Below, piece by piece: positions 32,989-45,789 of a stretch of 64,000 bases of DNA (position 1 is the stretch's first letter; every line of letters begins with the position of its first letter). Origin of the DNA: Gnetum montanum (taxonomy: Eukaryota > Streptophyta > Gnetopsida > Gnetales > Gnetaceae); the NCBI GenBank assembly GCA_015680685.1, contig MNCI01022655.1:496217-560216 (forward strand). The letters run 5' to 3'. The notes under the pieces are model-generated. The model was not told where the DNA came from. It saw only the letters and a list, made by a program, of their open reading frames with translations, and ran no database searches. The translations under genes were made by a program, and so were the position numbers.

Positions 32989-35490
32989 ATGGCTTTTTCA
33001 AACACTGCTACTAACTCCTTCAATGTTGAAGTTCCGATTACGGTTCAAGGCACTACTGGTGCCGAAAAACCACTAAACCCAACGTTGAAGATGCGTTGAT
33101 CTCTCAGAATCCAAAATCGAGGACCTGAGGGGTTGGCCCAACAACACGAGCATTACAGCTTCCTCTGTGCAAAGGTGTAGGCAAATCTGCCCTTGGACGT
33201 GCACGAACTCGAAGACAAACATAGCTTCAAGTTTGCTTACTGCAACAGGAAGGAGTTTGTTCCTACTCCCAGCATTTCCTTACCTTTGACAAAGACAAAC
33301 CAAAGGCTTCTAGACCAACTAATCTAGTTGGCTAGGCTTAGGGAGAAATAGGACATAATGTCCAACCAAGATGATTCCTTTCAGGACGGACAAGAGGAAC
33401 TTGATTCCCAATCAAACAAGGGAGGTCCAACCAACCCCATTCTTGTCCCTCCTACCCAATCCTTTTGGGCCAAGCCATTTTCTATTACCACTCCCTTTGT
33501 GATTACACCTATGCCTTCACAACCTATAACTACAACTGCCATGGGTATCCATGTTAACCCCGTGGCGTTTCAACACCCTCTTTCACCTATTTCACCTATG
33601 TTTTTTGTAGCTACTATCCCTTTGCAAGTTGTTCAGCAGTCTATTCCTGTAGCACATCATAAGCCAATCACAGCTACCCTGCCACATGTTCATACCATGC
33701 CTACTTCACGATCGTATATGACTTCCACATCTATTCCTACACTCACTTCTGTTCCATCCATTGTGGTGGGCCCCGGCCCATCCACATGGTGGGCCCCATT
33801 CGCTTCTTTGCCTACCCCACAACCTTCGTAGATGTCTCACTATATTCACCCTCAGACCTACCAAGCCTCACAAATGGTACAACCTAATACAGGGTTATGG
33901 TCTATTTTGTTGGCGACACAAGTGGTCTATCCGATGGCTCAAACAACAGTTGCTACTCCAACAGCACCACCTTTTGGGTGGTGGACAACACAAGCAACAT
34001 CGCTTGTGGGGGCTACCCCAACAGTACCATTGATGGGTCACATCGCCACCCTCACCATACCACAGGTGGGAGCTACCTTCGCAGCTCCCCAACCATCCAC
34101 AACGTCGTAGGGTCTGAACCAAGTGTTCCAGCTCATTCAGACCCTCAATGAGGAAATAAAACCCCTCAAAGCTACTGGGTCTGACATGGTACAAGTCATG
34201 GACTTCTACTAGGATGACCCTATCAACCCTGCAATCCCTACTTTGACACTGCCCCCAGGGATGTCCCTCCCACAATTCACGAAGTACGATTGGGAGGGAG
34301 ATCCCAATGCACATCTTGTCATCTTCAAGTCTGAGTCTTTTCTATTGCAACAATGGCCACACAAAATTATTCATGTCTTTGCCATGTCCCTAGCTGGGAA
34401 AGCCTTAGATTGGTATCGCATGGTACCACACTCATCCATTGCAACTCTGGAAGAGATGCTAACCTAGTTTGTGACACACTTAAAGTACAACTTGAAGCCA
34501 GAAACCATGCTAGATCAATTGATGAACTTGAAGTAAGATCCCCTAGAGCTAGTCCAAAAGTTCATTCAGCATTGGAGTGCAACCCTTAACAAAATCCACG
34601 AGCCCATCACAAAGGCCCACCTGCTGGTCGTCTTTAAGGGTTTAGTGAACGACTTCATCAAGTTCAAACTATACTACCTTACTCCTCACTCTCTTAGTCG
34701 GGCTTTTGCTCAGACCAAGAGCATATAAGACACGGCTGAGGCAAGTAAAGACCTAGCTTACATTGCTTACAAAAACACCTTCAGAAAGAAAGATAAGGGT
34801 AAAGCCCAACAACCACAGTGGCCATTGTGGTGACTGAGGCCAAGCCCAAACCTAGCAACAATAGTAGCAAAAACTGCAAGAAACCAGCCACACTCGTAGC
34901 TAACTTCGTGCCCAAATAGGGCCACGTGCCGCAACCTGCTATACTTGCGCTTGAGGAATCTGCACAACCCAAACCCAACTTTGAGTGCAAAGACTGCTCG
35001 AAGTACACCCCACTACCTCTTAAGCCCTTAGAGCTCCTGAAGTAGCTATTGGCAGTGGGATACATCCAACACAAGTAGATGTGAGAAGAAGCAATCATGA
35101 GACATCAACACTACTGAGAGCTCCTTAGGAATCCCTCTTTGGCCCTGCCCAATGAGCCTCCAGTTCCTAGGGGTTTTAGGCTAGATAGGTTTTGTGACTA
35201 CCACTAGCAGTGTGGTCACAACACGGACTACTGTTTAGCATTGTAGGATGAAATCCAGAGATTAATCGACCAGGGGAAACTGGTGCTGGACAAAAGCAAC
35301 CCAGTATGTCTTGAAAATCAATCTATGCATGTCTACACAGATCCCCTCAATGTCAAAAATGTCAGTTATGTAATCAATGGCATCGGAATTGACAGTGATC
35401 GTAGGCCACCCAAGCAGCCATTTGTGGTCCATGTGCCTCAGTGTAGTGCACCAGCACCACAAGCAGGTAATCAAAGATTGCAGTAGCCGT
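32989..35490 (+). pseudogene. Tat-lineage gag remnant (element F)
   Basis: A start at 32989 (MAFSNTATNS) opens a frame that can be followed to about 34810 with no indel, broken only by stops at 33097, 33178, 33325, 33349, 33829, 34108, 34210, 34465, 34534 and 34726. The order is an N-terminal part, a Pro/Thr/Ser-rich linker (33430-33830), then the gag core with SLAGKALDWYRMVPHSSIA near 34385-34440. After one frame change near 34815, a Tat-type zinc motif lies at about 35190-35250 (FCDYH-QCGHNTDYC), followed by DEIQRLIDQGKLVL. Seven of the ten stops are TAG. Gag would build the virus-like particle; this copy is inactive. Confidence 0.8.
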
Positions 35491-35953
35491 TCATCCTGAA
35501 AGTCCGACCATGAGCATCCACCTTTGCACCTCTTGTTGGTAGGGCCACATAGTCACATCCATTAACACCTCTAGTTCCATTCGTCATCAGGGGGCCGACG
35601 TCCTCAATGACCCCTATCTCACGTAAAATAGCTGAACAATTTTCTTGCCCCACAAGGCGATAAGTCCACTTCGCGAGCAAGATGTCGAAGGGAAGTACCA
35701 CCCAAGGTACCCCCAAGCCTACACCTTCGCTCCTTGCATCTATGCCTTTGCCATCACAGGAGAAGGCTGACATGACCACGTAGCCTACATCACTCTGTCA
35801 ACAAGGATCTGAACCTAGATCTGAAGTTGCCCCTCCTCGAGAAATTCGTCTTCTGGGACAGATAGAAGAGGAGGAAAGCATCAAACAAGGGGGTGGCCAA
35901 GATCTCTTAGACGTCCTCACACAAGTCAAACAAGCTCTAAAACAAAAAAAACC
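35491..35953 (+). pseudogene. Gag-protease linker of element F
   Basis: The plus strand decodes with stops to a low-complexity acidic stretch, including REIRLLGQIEEEESI near 35840-35880. It leads directly into the protease frame at 35954. No other gene is seen. Confidence 0.5.
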
Positions 35954-36745
35954 ATGACATTGAGTTTGTACGACCTGATCATGACATCCATCCAACATCA
36001 TGAGGCTCTAATTCGCATGTTGACAATGATTCCGGTCAATGAAGACATGCCAGTAGAAGAAGAAGCGATCCACTCAGTCATGCTTCCCTCCACATCTGCG
36101 AGGTCAGAACAACCTCAATTAATCTTTTGCAACGACACCATTAGGGATGATCCCGAAGGAGGTCAAGTGACTATGACACCCCTTTTTATCACAATTCAGG
36201 TCATCCAACACCAAATCCGAAGGGTACATGTTGATGATGGGGCTACCATGAATGTCATCCCCTTCCCCATTATAAACAAGTTGGGCTTGATCGACTAGAT
36301 TAAACCCACAATGAAATCATGCTTGAGGTCATTCAATGGGACGTGAGTCATGGTAAAGGGCACAATTCACATAAAATTCGTAGCAGGGGACCAGTTCCCC
36401 ACAAACGCAACATTCATCATAGTCGAGGAAATGCCCAGGTTTAACCTAATTTTGGGGAGATCCCGGTTAGCACAACTTAGGGCTATTTTCTCACCCATAC
36501 ACCAGGAAATCAACTTGCCTTACGTAGGTAGAGAAGTGGTGATCCATGGTGATGAAGTAGCAATGGAAGCAATCCACAATGTAGGCGTGGAAGAAGGCTC
36601 GGAGGTCATGACTTCTGAGAACGAAGCGCCTGTTGCAACTTACATTGACTACCCGAGAGAGGGGTCAGCTCAGCAAGTCAATCCCCAAAATGAAAATGCA
36701 TGGATTGAGTTTCCCTTCCAAGTGAAAGGTGAAGACTCACCCTAG
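35954..36745 (+). pseudogene. Tat-lineage aspartic protease (element F), nearly open
   Basis: Two open segments (35954-36298 and 36350-36745) are separated by two stops within about 55 bp. The catalytic region reads RVHVDDGATMNVIPFPI (near 36220-36275), with DDG in place of DTG. The C-terminal FNLILGRSRLAQL (near 36440-36480) matches the protease ILGR strand. F2 at 38.1-39.5 kb shows the same DDG, so this is probably a lineage feature rather than damage. The protease would cut the gag-pol precursor. No RT follows; the next sequence is the 128-bp repeat at 36738. Confidence 0.75.
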
Positions 36746-36865
36746 AGGTAGTTATGGATTAACCTCCACTACGATACATCAATGAGGTTTCTTTCTTAAG
36801 CCCCATCCTAGGAATAGGAGAATGTAGGTGTATTCATCCTTGCAACTTGTACATGGTATAGGTAT
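36738..36865 (+). repeat. 128-bp repeat, copy 1
   Basis: It is collinear without gaps with 48113-48240, with five visible mismatches (about 96% identity). It begins at the very end of the F protease frame. Both edges are sharp. Confidence 0.9.
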
Positions 36866-37390
36866 TTTGCAATGAAGTGATTGTGTCCTCAAACATATTA
36901 TTAAGAAGTTAAATGGCCAAAGTTATTTTGTAGTGAAGTGATTTTGTCCTCAAACATATTTGTTGAGTGACCAACACTTCAAAACATGAAGTGCCAAAAC
37001 CACCAATAGATTAATATGTCCATGACATAACCATGATGCCAACATTTATAATGCATTGTTAGCCCTCATAACCATTTTTCTACAACCTTAACATCATTTT
37101 CTCATCATAGACTTATCCCATCATCACATGCACTCTTTGGCATGGTTCGACATGACTAAATCAAGCACAAAGAGGGAACACTAGTGGTGAACCTGTAGTG
37201 GTGTTTTGTATTCTTTGTCAGTGCCTCTTAGGTCAATTGTATAGACACCAACAAAGAGAGACCAATGAAACACCACAAAATTTGCATGTTGTAATCAATT
37301 TTTTATCATGTAGCCATCATCCCATGAAACTAAGGTAAAACTTCATTGTAAATATGAAGATTGTAACCCATGAGGGGCAGTCTCATATAT
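36866..37390. other. Non-coding spacer with a short direct repeat
   Basis: 'gaagtgatt.tgtcctcaaa' occurs twice, near 36874 and 36936. Nothing else is recognised. Confidence 0.5.
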
Positions 37391-38085
37391 TTCATACTTT
37401 TGGGCTAAAAATGCCTAATAAGTGGCCAAAGTCTCATCCCCCAAGTGAAAAAAGTCATGTAATGTCTATATTTGGCCTTAGGAAGTAGGGGTGGGGTAGG
37501 TGGGTGGTGTTGCGGTTAGGGGGGTGGGGGTTAAAAATGCCTTTTGGGATGCCAAAATTGGCATTTTTGTGGATTTCATGGGGGGTATAACATTTTCTAT
37601 GCTTAATGCACTTACCCCCAATGAGGATGCATGGGGGTATAACTCACCTACTCCTAGCCAGGATGCATGGGGGTACAACTTACCTACTCTTACCTTAGAT
37701 GGATTGGGATACAACTTACCTACCTCTAGTTAGGATGCATGAGAGTATAACTCACATCCCCCTTAGTCAGGAGGCCAACCACCAATATGGATACTTCATG
37801 GCCCAAGCAGAGATCTAGCATGACTAATATTTCTGCACATTCCCTCCACCAAGGAAGCTCCAACAATAAACCTCTAATGAGGAAACTCCAGCAAGGATGC
37901 TCTAGTGAGGAAGATATACCCTTCAACTATGAAGATCTTCCCTTCAGCTAGAAAGATCTTCCTCTAGCTAGAAAGATTTACTCCTAGCATGAATGTCATT
38001 CCCCTAGCATGGATGCCATCCCCCACATTACTATTTTTAGTAAATGGAATGGCCATGAGGGCATGACACTTACTATATATGAGGT
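37391..38085 (+). repeat. Tat 3' UTR and LTR fragment (G family)
   Basis: 37395-37605 matches the reverse complement of 22975-23165, and 38033-38080 that of 22636-22685. Between them are units such as 'gaggatgcatgggggtata' (37622) and 'cccctagcatggatgcc' (about 37999) that echo the 180-bp array. It joins gag sequence of F2 abruptly at about 38085. Confidence 0.6.
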
Positions 38086-39545
38086 ACTTTAGGTGGGATA
38101 GGTATTGCCATTATTACCAAATGGCTAGTCATGACACTAATTTTTTCCTAACCTTAAAGGATGACCTCCAAAAGATGATAAACAATGGAGAGTTGGTAGT
38201 GAATGATCCTAGCTCTTCAAGTGCTAACAACTCCTATACTATAGTCTCATTCATAGAAACAAGACAGTCTACTACTCCTAGGAAATCATTTTTCATTAGA
38301 GTATCATCATGATCCCAAAATAAAAAGCCTAGAGAGTCATTTATCATATGGGTACCACTGCCTCTAGCCCCTAAGAAGCCTTTCATCATATGTGTTCCCC
38401 CTTTAGTGGCTTCAACATCAAAATGTAATCAATGAGTTGCTAGTCCTCCAAAACCTAGGAAACCATTCGTTATCTAGGTCCCTCCACCTTCAACAAGCCT
38501 ACAACAATTCATGATCAAATTCCAAATATAGTGACCCACAACTTAGAGGTTAGCAAGAAACCACCATCACAATGGTAGTGAAAGAAACTTGTCAACAAAC
38601 CAACAAATAAGTCCACCAAAGGTAACCAATCGAGACTTATAGCAAGATCAATTGCATTCATGGACAAGGAGCCCAAGGCACATGCACCGAAACATGAGAT
38701 GCAAATCCTAGAATGGATGGAGGAGGTTAGAACCACTACGGCTAAAACATCACAAGCCAAGGGAAAGAGCTTCTTCACAACCATGGAATAAGCCAAGTTG
38801 TCCCATAAGTAAAAGAATACATCACTGAACTTGTATGACTTGATCATGAACTCTCTTGCTCACAAAGATGCACTAGCTCAAGCATTAACCTCTATTTGTG
38901 TGAGCAGAGACATGCTTGCCAATAGAGAGTAAATTCAATCCATGAATGAGAAAGCTTCACTTAGGAAAAATAGGCATCAACCCACACTCAACTTCCATGA
39001 TAGTGAAGTGAAAATTGACTCTCAAAGTGGAGAGGTGCTATCCACTCCCCTCCTTATCACCATACGTGTTGGAAGATATAAATTTGACCATGTTCATGTG
39101 GATGATGGAGTAGCCATAAATGTGATATCATATTCCATTTTTGACAAGTTAGGATTAACCAAGAACATCCAAGGAATTACAACCTCTGCATTCAAGTTAT
39201 TCAATGAATCTTGAGCAGTGGTGTAAGGTTCAATCTCCTTGAAGTTTGTAGCATATGAGAAATTCCTCACATCCTCCAACTTCCTAGTAGTTGAAGAAAC
39301 ACTTAGTTTCAACTTGATCTTAGGAAGGATATGGTTAGTAAAGCTCCATGTAGTCTCATCCCCTATACATTAAGAAATTCACTTGTCTTATGAGAGAGGG
39401 GAAATTAGTATTTGTGGAGACAACATATTGCTACCGTTAGATAACTATGTCAATATTGACCAAAGTTTGGATGTTGAGTTTTAAGAGGAAACTCCTAACA
39501 CTTAGAGTGGGGCCAACTGTAATGAGAATAACAACAATGCAAATA
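38086..39545 (+). pseudogene. Tat gag C-terminus and protease remnant (F2)
   Basis: It starts inside the gag zinc region (YCHYYQMASHDTNFFLTL, near 38090-38150), equivalent to 35195-35255 of F. After a decayed linker, the open frame at 38942-39214 carries the protease active site HVHVDDGVAINVISYSIFD (near 39090-39150). LSFNLILGRIWLVKL near 39305-39345 is the ILGR strand. It is the same protein as the F protease but clearly diverged. The first part of gag is missing because the LTR fragment joins directly. Confidence 0.75.
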
Positions 39546-40454
39546 GTACCAACTCTATGACATAAGACAATCAACAAAACACCTACAACTTGTCATGCTG
39601 GATAAGAGAAATGATGACCATAGGATTATGCCAAAAGGATTCCTTGATCTCTTAAAGATTAAACAAAAAATTCATGGTAAATGTCTTATCCATTATTTTG
39701 TCAACCACTTTTTCACCTTGACAATGTTATATCATGTTTCAATGTTGGTTCTAGCCTTATGTGCTCTTTTGAGAGCATCACATACTTTCTAGGAAAGTAT
39801 GGATTATGACTTGCTAAGGCCTAAAACTAGAAATCCTATAGCCTGCTAAGGCCTAAAATTGGCAATATGTTTAGACAAATCCAAAAACTAGCAACATTAT
39901 GGCCAGCCAAGGCCTAAAATTAAAGCAATGGCCTACCAAGACTTCAAACTAATGAACATAATTACCTCTTACTTTCATTCCTATATTGATATTGTATCCA
40001 ATCTACCTGATAGCATCGTATGTAAGTCTACTTATATGCTTAAAGTATGGTTTATAATTATCATTACATCGCATTTAGTCTAGTAGTTTTAGTTTATGGC
40101 CTCACTACATTTACTAGTTGTGTTTGAAACATATAAAACATAAGAATTTAAAACTAACATGTAGCCAAAATCACACCACATGATGATGCAACCATATACA
40201 TACATGAATGTCCAGAACCATGGTTGCATTGTGAAACATACAATAATAAGAATAATACATAGTCATTAACAAGTTCATCAAATTGATCAAACTAAGCCAT
40301 GAAGTGAAGAGGGGGCTCATCAGATACATCATTACTAACTTCATCACATCAAATTCTAAAGTCTTGCAAACAAAACATTAAAGATGTTAGAGGATGAAAA
40401 TAAATTAAAATCCATAATACAACATGAAAAAACATATAATTAACAAATATATAT
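39546..40454 (+). repeat. Spacer after F2 protease with GGCCTAAAA-type repeats
   Basis: 39800-39960 contains three to four copies of 'ctaaggcctaaaa', matching in element sense the repeats at 27255-27345 and 23415-23500. No RT follows. Confidence 0.5.
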
Positions 40455-40481
40455 GTATGTGTGTGTGTGTGTGTGTGTGTG
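40455..40481. repeat. (TG)n microsatellite
   Basis: About 13 TG units. Confidence 0.95.
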
Positions 40482-40815
40482 CAATTTCAAACATGTTGAA
40501 AATAGGTTAGGGATAACAACATCTTGCAAAGAATGGCTTTACTTTATCATACCAAAAATAAAAAGTTAAAAAAGGGAAACCACTTATGGTATCTTACATG
40601 TTACCACTAATGGATGAAATATTCATTTGGTATTTGGCATTTGGTAAATGGTAGGTGTATCTGAAGGAATCTAAAATAATCAAGGAACCAATCTAGCTAC
40701 ACTTTAAGAATATTTTTGAATTTTCTTGTCTAAGGGCTACAATAAACATAAAAACTCAACTTCCATAGCAAATTGTGTTATATAAGGAACCATAACAGTG
40801 AATTGACATTCCACC
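40482..40815. other. AT-rich DNA, no gene seen
   Basis: Nothing recognisable is seen. Confidence 0.4.
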
Positions 40816-41140
40816 ATGTGGCCTACATATCATCTAGGTTGGGCTAGGGTCATGTTGCTATGTGTAGAGCCACGCATGGTACTTGATACCCCAGCACTAT
40901 TTCTTATGGCGATTCCATGCTACACTGCACTTGACCATAAGGATAAATGGTGGTGTCATGTGATGTGGTGGAGAGAAGTAGCTGACAATCTACCAAATTT
41001 GACAAAATTGCATGTGACATTGCTAGCTTTCCTAGTCACTTCCAAGGCTTTCATGTTGTCTTGCCTATTAGATCAAAAGAAAAAATAAATACACAAGGCC
41101 AATAGGGTTCATACCCTATTAAACTATTTTACACTTCTAA
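40816..41140 (+). pseudogene. Possible hAT transposase C-terminal scrap
   Basis: A 90-codon open frame contains DHKDKWWCHV, then LPNLTKLHVTLLAFLVTSKA and CLLDQKKK. The spacing of a WW pair, PNL-x-KL, a Leu-rich helix with TS and a terminal KKK resembles the hAT dimerisation region of plant transposases. The conserved Cys/Ser-Glu-Arg-x-Trp part is not evident. It is weak evidence and may be chance. Confidence 0.25.
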
Positions 41141-42479
41141 CATGCCCATTATTTTGCAGTCATCTCTTGTGTCAAATCTATACTTCACCTCTCAGTTATT
41201 TTACAAGAGGTATAATGGTAACTTCTTAGTTAATTTTCTTGGAAAGTGGAAGGAATTTGAATACACAGGTGGACAATTAACCCTTGTATATAGTCTTGTT
41301 TATTACATAACTCATTCTTCCAATCTAGCAAACATGGCAAGAAACCCTTTCCATGCTTGACATTCATGCTAATGATGTTTACACATTTCCTTAAGACATA
41401 GATTGAAGTATCTGGCTCGTATACTAGAGATGTTACAAAATAGCTAAAGGAACAACACATGGTAATGCCTAGCCATCAAGAATCAAATCTGCAAAAGTAC
41501 CTAAGCCAATACATTTTGTAGCTTTTGGAGGGATGTGCATTGGAGCACTTATTGTCATGAATGATTTTAATGGGTGCTATTGGATCTAGGATGGAAATCC
41601 ATTTGGTAGTGACTATTATTTACCAATACTTCAAAATGTATGAAAAGGAAAGTGAGTTAGGTTTCTTTGGTTCCTAAGACTATTAATCGTAGGCTTGCTC
41701 TTTTGGGGATGTACTTCATGGTGAAGCTTAGCATGGAGTTTAGAATGTTGGATGAATGCTAAATTGATTTTAATGACTTTAATTCAACATCAAAAATTTT
41801 CTTGACTAAAAAAGAATGACCACTGAATAGTAAGTGAAGGATCAAAAAGAAAACTCTTTTCCAAAACTAAAACAAAAAATTAGTTGCTAAAAATTCAAGT
41901 CAAAACCTACCATTTTCCAATCCCAAACCATTAATACACTAAGGGATTACATGCTTATGCTAGGCCACCATATTCATATGGGAATACCATTTCCTAACCC
42001 CAACTACACTAGGAGGATGGTGTGACTATGCTAGACTAGTGTAGTCATTGCTAGGACCCAATGTAGTCTATAAAAAACTAACCAAAAATGATCAAAATAG
42101 CCTAAATTCACTTTTGATAAACCCTAAAGCCTTGTTAGAACATATTTTGACCATGAAAACCTATATTGTCTATTCCAAAGTACCAACTACATTGAGGAAA
42201 ATTGTGACTACACATTTTGTCTTCATTTTTTATTTTTTCTACATCTATGTTTACATTTCTATTTGCTATTTTAGTTTACATGCTATAAGTCCCTGGGTAA
42301 TCAACAAGACCATCTAGGATACCTTAAATCCAATTTTTTGGAGGCCCTTTGGATTCGAGGTTAAAACTATTCCAATGCTTGGATCTTTTGGTTTCCATTA
42401 TAACAACTAAAATTTCTAGCAGTAACACAAATGCTAATATTTGTAAACTCAAGAACTAAATTAAATTTATTTTAGTGAA
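41141..42479. other. AT-rich DNA, no gene seen
   Basis: Short open frames only, with no recognisable domain. Repeats of 'ctaggc..cca' type are few. Confidence 0.4.
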
Positions 42480-42786
42480 GTTTGAACATATCCAGGGTGA
42501 TGGATTTAGTCTAATTTCTTGTTCTTGGATTTTTTCTTCCTCTTCTTCTGTGGTACGCCTTCGACTATTAGAAAATCTTTCTTCGAGCTTTCTAGGTTTA
42601 TGAGTGTTAGAAACAACAAAACAACTTGGATATCTACCACATTATAGTCTCAAGAAATTTGTAGAAAAATATTGTGACATGATGTGTGTGAGATTGGGCT
42701 CCTATCCAACCATCATTGTATCCTCCTACAAAAGGGCCAAAATGGAAAATTTTAGAGAATCTACAATTTACCTTCTACAGGTCTAG
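42480..42786 (+). pseudogene. Cytochrome P450 5' fragment
   Basis: The frame from 42604 reads QLGYLPHYSLKKFVEKY, then MMCVRLGSYPTIIVSSYKRAK. This matches the first soluble part of plant CYP71-clan P450s: the loop after the Pro-rich hinge, helix A and the first beta strands. Just upstream (42500-42600) is a hydrophobic run of the membrane-anchor type and a damaged hinge, in other frames. The match ends near 42740 and the I-helix, ExxR and haem-Cys regions are absent. It is a truncated gene copy, either left by a decayed host gene or carried here by a transposon. The family is judged from memory of the consensus. Confidence 0.6.
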
Positions 42787-44400
42787 TAGAAAAGATGGCA
42801 TGAATGGCTAATTCATCATCCACATAGGTGAAAAGAAGAAACAAAAACTTGTAGGTGATTGCAGAGCGCTTAGAGATATGGCTCGGTGCAACCTACAGGA
42901 ATGGTGGCGGAGAGATTATTTCCCAAAATAATCCATGGAGAAAAGATGTAAAAAAAAAAAGACACCATGGAAGAAAAGGTCACATTTGTTCATGGATTTT
43001 TCAAGGTATTTTGGCCAACATTTGGAGAGTTTGTTGGGTTGTTAATCTAGCATCTCCAAATGCAGGCGCAAACCTAGGAATCCATCAACACTTGCCTATT
43101 GGCTTCCATCAATAGGAATCTTGTGGAAAGCAGTGGAAGGTTTTCACCACTGAGGAAATACTACTAGACAAATGCATGAGACATGAGCAATGCAGTGATG
43201 GCAAGTGGCACTACTATGAAGGAAGTTGGGATATGCTGTAGTGGGTGCATATGTAAGCCACAATAGATGGATCTCAACATAGGAGGCAATACTAGTGGGT
43301 GTTCCATTGCTATGTGGCTTCTATTGCTTCAAGTACTAGGCCTACAATAGGATGTTTCTCATGCATGTGCTCCATTTTGACTTGTAGTAGAAGAAGGGAT
43401 GTACTAGTGAGGATGTAGTGAGGGTCACGAAGATGCTCATGGAGGATTCTTTAGCTACTTATTCTAAGCTATGTAGGAACATTGAGCTTATCCATGAGTT
43501 AGTCATGGCCACTATTGGATAGGGTGGGTCCTTGCTAGCTACCTTGGTTGGCCTCCTACAAATTGTCAGATCATGTGGGTTGACCAGAGTTTTGGGATAG
43601 AATTTCATAGGGAAACAACACTTTGTTAAACATTGACAATCTTGTTGTCTACTAATATATCAAACTATGATTGATGCCATTAATGAAGAAGCTTTATAAA
43701 TTCTCTAGAAGGATGAAGAGAAAGAAGGGGTAGATTGAAGGTTTTGATCTTCCTCTTCCTTTCCTTAATGAGGGGTTCAGCTAGGAAAAGAACAGAGGCT
43801 CTTTGTAGTTTTTTCTGCTTGAAACCACAAATGTATGCAGCCTAGAGTTGCCATTAGACCTAAAAAAAGATCATAATCCCATTTAGTGATTCACTACCTA
43901 TTCCTCTTATTTTCTTGGATGAGTTTAGGTCCCTTCAAGTTGATGAGGAGGACCTTAGCTATGGGTTGTACTTGAATAAGTATTTCTTCTTTGGCTTATT
44001 GGCTATCCAGTAGTCCTAATGTAAGGATTTGTTGGAAGAGGTTTATCAGTTGGAGGTACGGGTTGGAAAATGGCTCTAACAGGTTGTAGATCTATCGATA
44101 GTAATATAAAGCTCTATCTAGAGCTAAGTGACTTTGTTTTGATTCTATTCTTCTTTAGATTGTCTATTGCCTTACTGTCAGCATGTGGTTTCAAACATTG
44201 TCTCTAAGAAATGCTATTGTTTATTATTTATATTCAATGAAAATACTTTTAAAGCATCTTATTATCAATTATTTTAAAGTCTACAAAGTATTGGAATTTC
44301 TTTCTATAGACCTTTGTTTATGTATGTTTATTTTCAATTCACTCATATTTGTGAAGTACTTACTTTGCACATTAATAATAATGAAGTGATAAGTTTAAAA
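42787..44400. other. No recognisable gene
   Basis: An open frame at 42855-43115 has no identifiable domain and does not continue the P450. 43200-44060 decodes to fragments between stops. I see no repeat structure. Confidence 0.4.
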
Positions 44401-45789
44401 AGTTAAGAATCACATTGCCCTAACCAATTGCGATTGTTCTTAGGCTTTCATATCCATATAAGAGGTGCCCTAGGCAATTGTTTTTTAAAATGAGTTTTCT
44501 GATGGTGTCACTATTTGACCCATATTTACGCATCAACATTAGTAATGTTTACAAAGTCCTGTATTTTTCCTATATACTGTGTACAACATTCTTACGTTGG
44601 GTGTATCGAATTGTAAAAAACACAACCATACAATTTGTAACCTCACCGTATTGAATAAATAAAATGTTAAGGGTAGTTAAATGATAACTTTATAGAGCAT
44701 TACTCTCTAGTTTCTTTTCATATATATTAGGCAACATTTTAGGTGTAAGATCATTATTAAAATTGCTTTTAAGGTTCTTTCTTTGTCTACTTAATAAAAG
44801 TATTGTACGATATATGTTGTTAGATCTTTCATTTTATATTATGTATAATATGATTGTAGAATAAAATATTTAAAAGATAGATAGGCTTTCCTAAATATTC
44901 ATGTGTGCTATACCCTTATATGGTAAATTCACTTGGATTTTTTTAGTAGCTAATAGTCATAAAATGGGAATATTAAAAGTACTAATATAGTTATAATAAG
45001 ATATAAAATATTTAGGAGGGTTTTGTTGCTTCATTAAAACTTTGCAAAGCAACTTTTCTACTTAGTTGAGGGTTTTCTTGCTCATTGAAGATATGGTTCT
45101 AGCTATTGACTCTAAAGGTAAGAAATTACTATTCAACTAAAAATTATAGTTGAAAGAAAAAACAAAACCTATGAAAAAAATAGAAAAAAAAACTTTATGC
45201 AGGATCATAAAATGATTTCTACATTAATACATGAACAAAAAGAAATGATATAAAAGAAAAATATTTCGATGAAAGAATAGATAATAGGGATAAATTAGCA
45301 TAATAGTGACTTTGGAAATCTCCTATCTATTACAAACATCATAGCTACAAAACAAGAAGCTATGTTTGATTAACTACAAGGTATGATGACATGGCAACAC
45401 ATTATATAGAAAGGATTATAGAGCAAAAAATAATGGCTAAAAATCTAGGAAATAAATCAAAGCAAGATATTATATGTGATATGAGTGTGAGGTAAAAAAT
45501 AGTTGTTGAAACAAATACTCAACATGTTGAACCTTTGTCTGACTTGGTGTAGGAATAAGATGAAAAAAGAAAAAATAATGCTTAAATTAATATTTTTTTT
45601 CTCTCTAAAAATATTCTCTGTGACAAGTTTCTATGTTTTCTATGAATTTATTAATACATTAATATTTCTAATACCCCATTTTTGTAACCATAATATTCTT
45701 TTATGGAATAGCCATATTGTTAAGATTTTTGGATAATCTCTCTTGAGATTTTATTACCATTTTTATTATTCATATTACCATTTTTATTA
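44401..45789. other. AT-rich DNA, no gene seen
   Basis: It includes a 22-bp direct duplication of 'attaccatttttattattc' type at about 45750-45795. No domain is recognised. Confidence 0.4.

Noticed and set aside
33895-34314. Minus-strand open frame of 139 codons
   Set aside because: It is antisense to the gag frame of element F, which has recognisable gag motifs.
35471-35779. Minus-strand open frame of 102 codons
   Set aside because: It is antisense to the decayed gag-protease linker of F and has no domain.
42855-43115. Continuation of the P450 into the next open frame
   Set aside because: No P450 motif (I-helix, ExxR, haem loop) is seen, and the composition does not match.
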